From Planctomycetaceae bacterium (GTDB lineage: Bacteria; Planctomycetota; Phycisphaerae; Phycisphaerales; SM1A02), in contig JAIXYQ010000012.1 in NCBI GenBank assembly GCA_027490145.1, positions 83,549-147,548 of the forward strand: a stretch of DNA of 64,000 nucleotides, written 5' to 3'. Within the stretch, counting starts at the first letter, position 1. Each line of letters opens with the position of its first letter. Positions 60,174 through 64,000 of the stretch are shown one piece after another. Below the pieces are notes generated by a model. The model was not told the DNA's origin. It worked only from the letters and a program-made list of their open reading frames with translations, and did no database searches. A program made the position numbers and the translations under genes.

Positions 60174-62711
60174 TCACCTCGATTCAGGAATCGGCACGAG
60201 GTTTCGCGCCCGGTCGAGATCCGCCTGGGCCTGCGCGCGAATGTCCTTGGAACCGTCGCCCTCGCGTTCGGCGGACCGGATGGCTTCCAGGAGCAAAGGC
60301 CCGGCTTCGGATGCAAGTCCCTGCTCAACAAGGAGATGCCCGAGCCTGGCCACGGCCCGCGTCGTCTCGGGGCTGCCTTGCGGAGTCGCCAGCCGGAGCG
60401 TTTCGACTGCATCGCGCTGGGTCTTCAGGGCGCCGGGGGCGTCGCCGCGGGCCTCATCGATCCGGGAGAGCAGGGTCAGCGATTTGGCGGTGTCGATGGG
60501 TCGCGTGCCGTTCGACTTCCGCCCGGCCACGGCGCGCCGAGCCACGTCCCGAGCTTCGTCGAGATTCATGCCCAACGCAAGCATGGTGTCGGCAAGGTCA
60601 TGCTTGGCTGCGTTCACCAATGGGTTCGTCTCGCCGAAGCGGGCCTCCATCAACCGCACCGCGCGCTGCAGGTTCGGCAGCGCCGCAGCGAGCTCGCGCC
60701 GCTCGAGCTGGATGATCGAGAGTTGCCGCAGCGCACGGCCTACGCGCCAGTCATCCGGTCCCGCGACCTTCGAGAAGATCGCCGCCACCCGGCTGAAGGC
60801 CGCGGCGGCATCATCGAGGCGCGACAGGTTCTGCAGCTGCATCGCGCGGGCAAACAGTGCTGTGCCGTACGGGTCGCTCTCCTCGCCGAACTCCTTGCGC
60901 AATGCATCGAGCGCCATGGTCGCGTTGCGGTCGGCGTCGTCGATCTTCTTGAGCGCCACCTGCGCTGCAGCGAGCATCGCGCGCGCCTCCGCCCGCTCGC
61001 GCACCTCGGTGGGTGCGAGCCGGTCGAGACCCTCCACGGCGAATGCGAAGCCTTCCTCGCTGGCGGGATAGTCCTTCAGGAAGAACTGCGCACGGGCGAT
61101 GTTGCGCCGCGTCCTGACGAGGTCGAGCTCGGTCGACGGATCCGGGTCGGTCGCCGCGAGCAGCTCACGCACCTCGAGCGCCGCCTTCAGGTTGCGCGCC
61201 GCCGAGTCGTAATCGCTCGAGGCCAGGTAGACGATGCCGACGGTGTCGAAGAGTTCCGCCGCAACGGATGGGTCATCCTGCAACTGGGTCGTCACGGCCT
61301 TCTCGACCTGTGCGAGCAGTCCCTTGATGTCCAGCGCGACCTGGGACCCGCTCCCTTGGCTGTCGGCCGAACGCAGCGCCGTCAGGAAGGTGCTCAGCGT
61401 CTGGCGCGCGCGTTGTTCCTGCGTCACGGCCGAGCGCCACAGGAAGGCCAGGGCGATCGAGGATGCCACGATCATGCAGAGACCGAGCCCCACCGTCGCG
61501 ACCGCAACCTTGTGCTTGGCCACGAGCTTGCGCAGCCGGTACGCCGTGCCGGGCGGGCCGGCACTCACGGGGTCGCCGGCGAGCCAGGCGCGAAGGTCAT
61601 CACCGAGTGCGCTCGCGCTCTGATAGCGCACCTCACGGTCCTTCTCGAGCGACTTGAAGATGATCCGTTCGACGTCACCACGCAGGGAGCGCCCCAGCGT
61701 TGCCGGATCGGTGCCGCGCGCGTGCGCGATCGTCGTGGCACGGCCGAGGTCATCGCGCTCGACCTGCCTGATGCGTTGCTGGGGCGATGGCGGCCGGTAC
61801 TCGCGCACCACGCGGCTGAGCTCGCTCACACCGACGCCCTGCAGGGTCTTCTGGTCCAGCGGGAGCCAACCCGTGAGCAGTTCGTAGAGGATCACGCCGA
61901 GCGTGTAGACGTCGCTGCGCGTGTCGATGTCGGCCTTGCCGTCGGCCTGCTCGGGGCTCATGTAGGCGGGTGTGCCCACGAAGTGGCCGAACTGGGTCTC
62001 GAAGCTGCGCGAGTGCAGCGTCGTGTTCACGGCCTTGGCGATGCCGAAGTCGATGACCTTCACGTGGAAGGCCTCCGCATCGCGATACACCAGGATGTTG
62101 CCCGGCTTCAGGTCACGGTGCACCACACCCTTGGTGTGCGCATGCTGGATCGCATCGCACACCTGCAGGAAGAGCCGCGTCCGCGCGCGCAGGTCGAGCC
62201 GTTCGGCATCCGCGAACTCGTCGAGCGGCTTGCCGGGCACGAACTCCATGGCGAAGAACGGCTTGCCGTCGGGAAGCGCGCCAGCGTCCCACACCTTGGC
62301 CACGCCGGGGTGGTTCATCACCGCCATCGCCTGGCGCTCGGCCTCGAAGCGCGCGACCAGGTCCTCGCGGTCGCTGCCCGAGCGCATCACCTTCAGGGCG
62401 ACCTTGCGCCGCACCGGCTCGACCTGCTCGGCCAGGTACACCGCACCGAAACCGCCTTCGCCGAGGAGCTGGAGGACCTGGTAGCGACCGACCGACTGTC
62501 CGACCATCGATTCGGCGGCGCGTTTGCGCGGCGCGGCCGGCGGCTCCTGCCATCCGCCCACAGGAGGCGGCATGGTGGCATCGGCGCCCGACGACGGCGG
62601 CACGGTCGCTCCCGCGTTCACGCCGTGCGGCGGCACGGTCGAGCCGACGTCAGGCCGTTGCGGTTCACCCGCATCCGAGCTGTCGATCGTGCGGTCGTCG
62701 ACGGAGGCCAT
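60174..62711 (-). CDS. Membrane Ser/Thr protein kinase with TPR-rich C-terminal half (copy 1)
   Basis: An 845-residue protein. The first 70 residues are a Pro-rich disordered lead. The kinase domain (about 75-345) has GEGGFGAVYLAEQ, Lys107 in VALKVMR, HRD Asp200 in VVHRDLKPGNIL, DFG at 221-223 and TPAYMSPEQ. One membrane helix (about 403-425, VGLGLCMIVASSIALAFLW) is followed by a segment shared with copy 2 (TLSTFLTALRSAD here) and an outer half of TPR-like helix pairs. All catalytic residues are present. Its paralogue lies 1.4 kb downstream. A -10-like TAGACT six bases before the ATG suggests a leaderless transcript. Confidence 0.94.
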   Translation of the reverse strand: MASVDDRTIDSSDAGEPQRPDVGSTVPPHGVNAGATVPPSSGADATMPPPVGGWQEPPAAPRKRAAESMVGQSVGRYQVLQLLGEGGFGAVYLAEQVEPVRRKVALKVMRSGSDREDLVARFEAERQAMAVMNHPGVAKVWDAGALPDGKPFFAMEFVPGKPLDEFADAERLDLRARTRLFLQVCDAIQHAHTKGVVHRDLKPGNILVYRDAEAFHVKVIDFGIAKAVNTTLHSRSFETQFGHFVGTPAYMSPEQADGKADIDTRSDVYTLGVILYELLTGWLPLDQKTLQGVGVSELSRVVREYRPPSPQQRIRQVERDDLGRATTIAHARGTDPATLGRSLRGDVERIIFKSLEKDREVRYQSASALGDDLRAWLAGDPVSAGPPGTAYRLRKLVAKHKVAVATVGLGLCMIVASSIALAFLWRSAVTQEQRARQTLSTFLTALRSADSQGSGSQVALDIKGLLAQVEKAVTTQLQDDPSVAAELFDTVGIVYLASSDYDSAARNLKAALEVRELLAATDPDPSTELDLVRTRRNIARAQFFLKDYPASEEGFAFAVEGLDRLAPTEVRERAEARAMLAAAQVALKKIDDADRNATMALDALRKEFGEESDPYGTALFARAMQLQNLSRLDDAAAAFSRVAAIFSKVAGPDDWRVGRALRQLSIIQLERRELAAALPNLQRAVRLMEARFGETNPLVNAAKHDLADTMLALGMNLDEARDVARRAVAGRKSNGTRPIDTAKSLTLLSRIDEARGDAPGALKTQRDAVETLRLATPQGSPETTRAVARLGHLLVEQGLASEAGPLLLEAIRSAEREGDGSKDIRAQAQADLDRARNLVPIPESR

Positions 62712-62717
62712 GCGTCG

Positions 62718-62723
62718 AGTCTA
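62718..62723 (-). promoter_or_regulatory. -10-like TAGACT, leaderless position
   Basis: TAGACT on the minus strand ends six bases before the kinase ATG at 62711. The same hexamer precedes lipA and the lipoprotein gene at 14902. Confidence 0.45.
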
Positions 62724-62770
62724 CGACGGCCGGCCCACGACCCGCAGCGGACCCTTCGTGATGGACCACC

Positions 62771-63946
62771 TCAGTTCCCCCACTGCGAGAGCAGCAGGGC
62801 GAGGTCGGTGCCGTCGATGGTGCCGTCACCGTTGATGTCGGCATCGGGTGCCGAGGGGGTGCAGGCGATGATCAGCGTGCCGGGGCCGACCACCGGCGAT
62901 TGGCTGCTGGAGTTGGGCTTCAGCGGTCCGTAGGCCACGAAATAGGTCTCGCAGTCGCTGGTGGCGAGCGACAGTTCCCCTGCCGTACCGCTGGCATCAC
63001 TGCACCCGATCGGCGTGAGTGCGCCGCACGAACCCGTGTAGACCACGAAGCCGTAGGTCGCCGTGCCGGAGGTCGATGGCTGCACGCGGATCGTGGTGGT
63101 GCCGGTGCAGGCATCGAGCCTGAACCAGGTGGGGCTGCGGATGGCCGCCGGTACGCCGCAGATGTTGTTCAGGCCGATGTTGTTCTCGCTGCCTTCCGCC
63201 AGGTTGCTGACCGTGCTGTAGGCGTAGGTGCCCTCACCGAGCAACGGCGCGTCGGAGCAGGTGTCCGGCCGCGTGAGCAGCACACCGCCGACGATGTTGA
63301 TCGTGTAGGCGCCACCGACCGTCGATGCCCCGCTCCAGTCGCACTGCTCACCGGAGTCGGACGGCAGCAGGATCGCCGTGGTCGACGTGAACGAGAAGAG
63401 CGGCGTGGCTGCCACGGAGCGGGGGCAGGTGGTCGGCACGGCCGCGTTGTTCGTGACGGCGAGGTAGTGCGGTCCGACGGTGAGGCCGGGGATCAGCACC
63501 GCGGTGCTTGACGTGTTGTGCAGCCGCGACCAGTTGGCGAGCGTGCTGACGTTGTCGTTGGCGGCCAGCGGGATCGCATCGATGCTGCCGTCGGCGTTCA
63601 CGACCTTCTTGAAGAGGAAGAGACGCGTGTTGAAGCTCGAGCCGTTGGTGTTCACGTCGAAGGCCGTCGTGCTCGAGACGTAGATCTCGTACATGTCGAC
63701 GGTGTCGGTGGTCGTGCCGGTCAGAGAACTCGTCCCGGTCGACCCGCTGATGCTGGTGACCGTGCTGCCGCTCGAATCGCTGGCCGCGACGGACTTGGTG
63801 CGCATGGCCGACTGGCTGCTCGCGCCGGCCTTGTCGGTGCTGCCCTCGCCCCAGATGGGACCGGCAAGGTCGCCGTCGTCAGCCAGGCAGGACGGGGCCG
63901 CGAGGAACGCGCACGTGAGGGTGAGTCGGATGATTCGGTTCGTCAT
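62771..63946 (-). CDS. Exported protein with dockerin-like C-terminal tail (copy 1)
   Basis: A 391-residue protein with a signal peptide (IIRLTLTCAFLAAPSCLA). The mature domain is Ser/Thr-rich and beta-rich, with VDMYEIYVSSTTAFDV followed by TRLFLFKK, then LIPGLTVGPHYLAVTN, TWFRLDACTGTTTIRV and GFVVYTGSCGALTPIGCSDA. These blocks align in order with the protein at 58787-60085. The tail is ADINGDGTIDGTDLALLLSQ, ending WGN. It lacks the Cys-rich insert of copy 2. It begins 21 bases after the stop of another gene with the same kind of tail and has a GGAG ribosome site, so it is probably the second gene of a transcript entering from the right. Confidence 0.9.
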   Translation of the reverse strand: MTNRIIRLTLTCAFLAAPSCLADDGDLAGPIWGEGSTDKAGASSQSAMRTKSVAASDSSGSTVTSISGSTGTSSLTGTTTDTVDMYEIYVSSTTAFDVNTNGSSFNTRLFLFKKVVNADGSIDAIPLAANDNVSTLANWSRLHNTSSTAVLIPGLTVGPHYLAVTNNAAVPTTCPRSVAATPLFSFTSTTAILLPSDSGEQCDWSGASTVGGAYTINIVGGVLLTRPDTCSDAPLLGEGTYAYSTVSNLAEGSENNIGLNNICGVPAAIRSPTWFRLDACTGTTTIRVQPSTSGTATYGFVVYTGSCGALTPIGCSDASGTAGELSLATSDCETYFVAYGPLKPNSSSQSPVVGPGTLIIACTPSAPDADINGDGTIDGTDLALLLSQWGN

Positions 63947-63967
63947 GGTCCAGCTCCGTCGGTTTGG

Positions 63968-64000
63968 TCAGGTTCCCCACTGCGACAGCAGGATGGCCAG
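63968..64000 (-). CDS. C-terminal end of a third dockerin-tailed protein gene, cut by the right window edge
   Basis: The last ten codons read LAILLSQWGT and then TGA on the minus strand, the same ending as the two dockerin-tailed proteins downstream (LALLLSQWGN and LALLLSSWGT). The rest of the gene is outside the window. It lies 21 bases upstream of copy 1, in the same direction. Confidence 0.7.
   Translation of the reverse strand: MAILLSQWGT

Noticed and set aside
60138..62933. A 931-codon open frame on the plus strand opposite the first kinase gene
   Set aside because: It is a high-GC antisense frame: its product is His/Arg/Leu-rich with no domain, while the minus strand codes a complete kinase with all catalytic motifs.
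1..64000. rRNA, tRNA, transposon or prophage sequences
   Set aside because: No cloverleaf, conserved rRNA stretch, transposase or integrase motif, terminal inverted repeat or change in composition was found.

Overview
The window looks like chromosomal DNA of a planctomycete, most likely a member of the class Phycisphaerae. The evidence is the uniformly high GC content, dense packing with ATGA/GTGA overlaps, Ser/Thr kinases fused to a membrane helix and a TPR-rich sensor half, exported proteins ending in a dockerin-like DxNxDGxxDxxDLxxLLSxWG tail, and a long MoxR/DUF58/BatA-type operon. I see no rRNA, tRNA, insertion sequence, prophage or CRISPR array. Base and codon use look even throughout, so nothing suggests a recent island.

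Layout. 0-5.4 kb: the start of a lipoprotein gene (leaving the window to the left), an FlgM-like anti-sigma factor, and two overlapping amidohydrolase-family genes that hold three modules but only one complete metal site. 5.4-8.3 kb: dapB with a non-catalytic M16 peptidase homologue, a 27-bp palindrome, a 23-residue Lys/Ala peptide gene with a strong terminator, and a 7Fe-type ferredoxin. 8.4-16.9 kb: small hypotheticals, a DEAD-type helicase, LemA with an M48 protease, pyroglutamyl peptidase, a lipoprotein, lipA and a PilZ protein. 16.9-21.1 kb: catalytic M16 peptidase, recO, a PleD-like diguanylate cyclase, an HPt protein and a metallo-beta-lactamase-fold hydrolase. 21.1-23.7 kb: dnaA, a low-GC intergenic stretch with DnaA-box-like sites (candidate oriC), and mutM.

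23.8-36.8 kb: one eight-gene operon with every junction overlapping: MoxR ATPase, DUF58, BatA-like, a large membrane/vWA-like protein, a large membrane coiled-coil protein, a Gln/Ser-rich protein, a squalene-cyclase-repeat protein and an unknown exported protein. 36.8-46.2 kb: comEC and trpD (overlapping, minus strand), lgt, a SOUL lipoprotein, two tandem aldehyde dehydrogenase genes (the second lacks the catalytic half) and an unknown lipoprotein. 46.2-56.3 kb: TolC and HlyD/MFP-type efflux parts, an ECF sigma factor overlapping a 1343-residue VIT-vWA membrane protein, a ThuA-fold protein and a WrbA-like flavodoxin. 56.3-64 kb: two repeats of the unit [exported dockerin-tailed protein, then membrane Ser/Thr kinase], with a third dockerin tail cut by the right edge.

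A genome-level pattern stands out. Many transcription-unit first genes have a TAnnnT hexamer only 6-13 bases before the start codon and no Shine-Dalgarno sequence, which implies leaderless or near-leaderless mRNAs. Operon-internal genes use overlaps or purine-rich ribosome sites instead. I used this pattern to choose several start codons.
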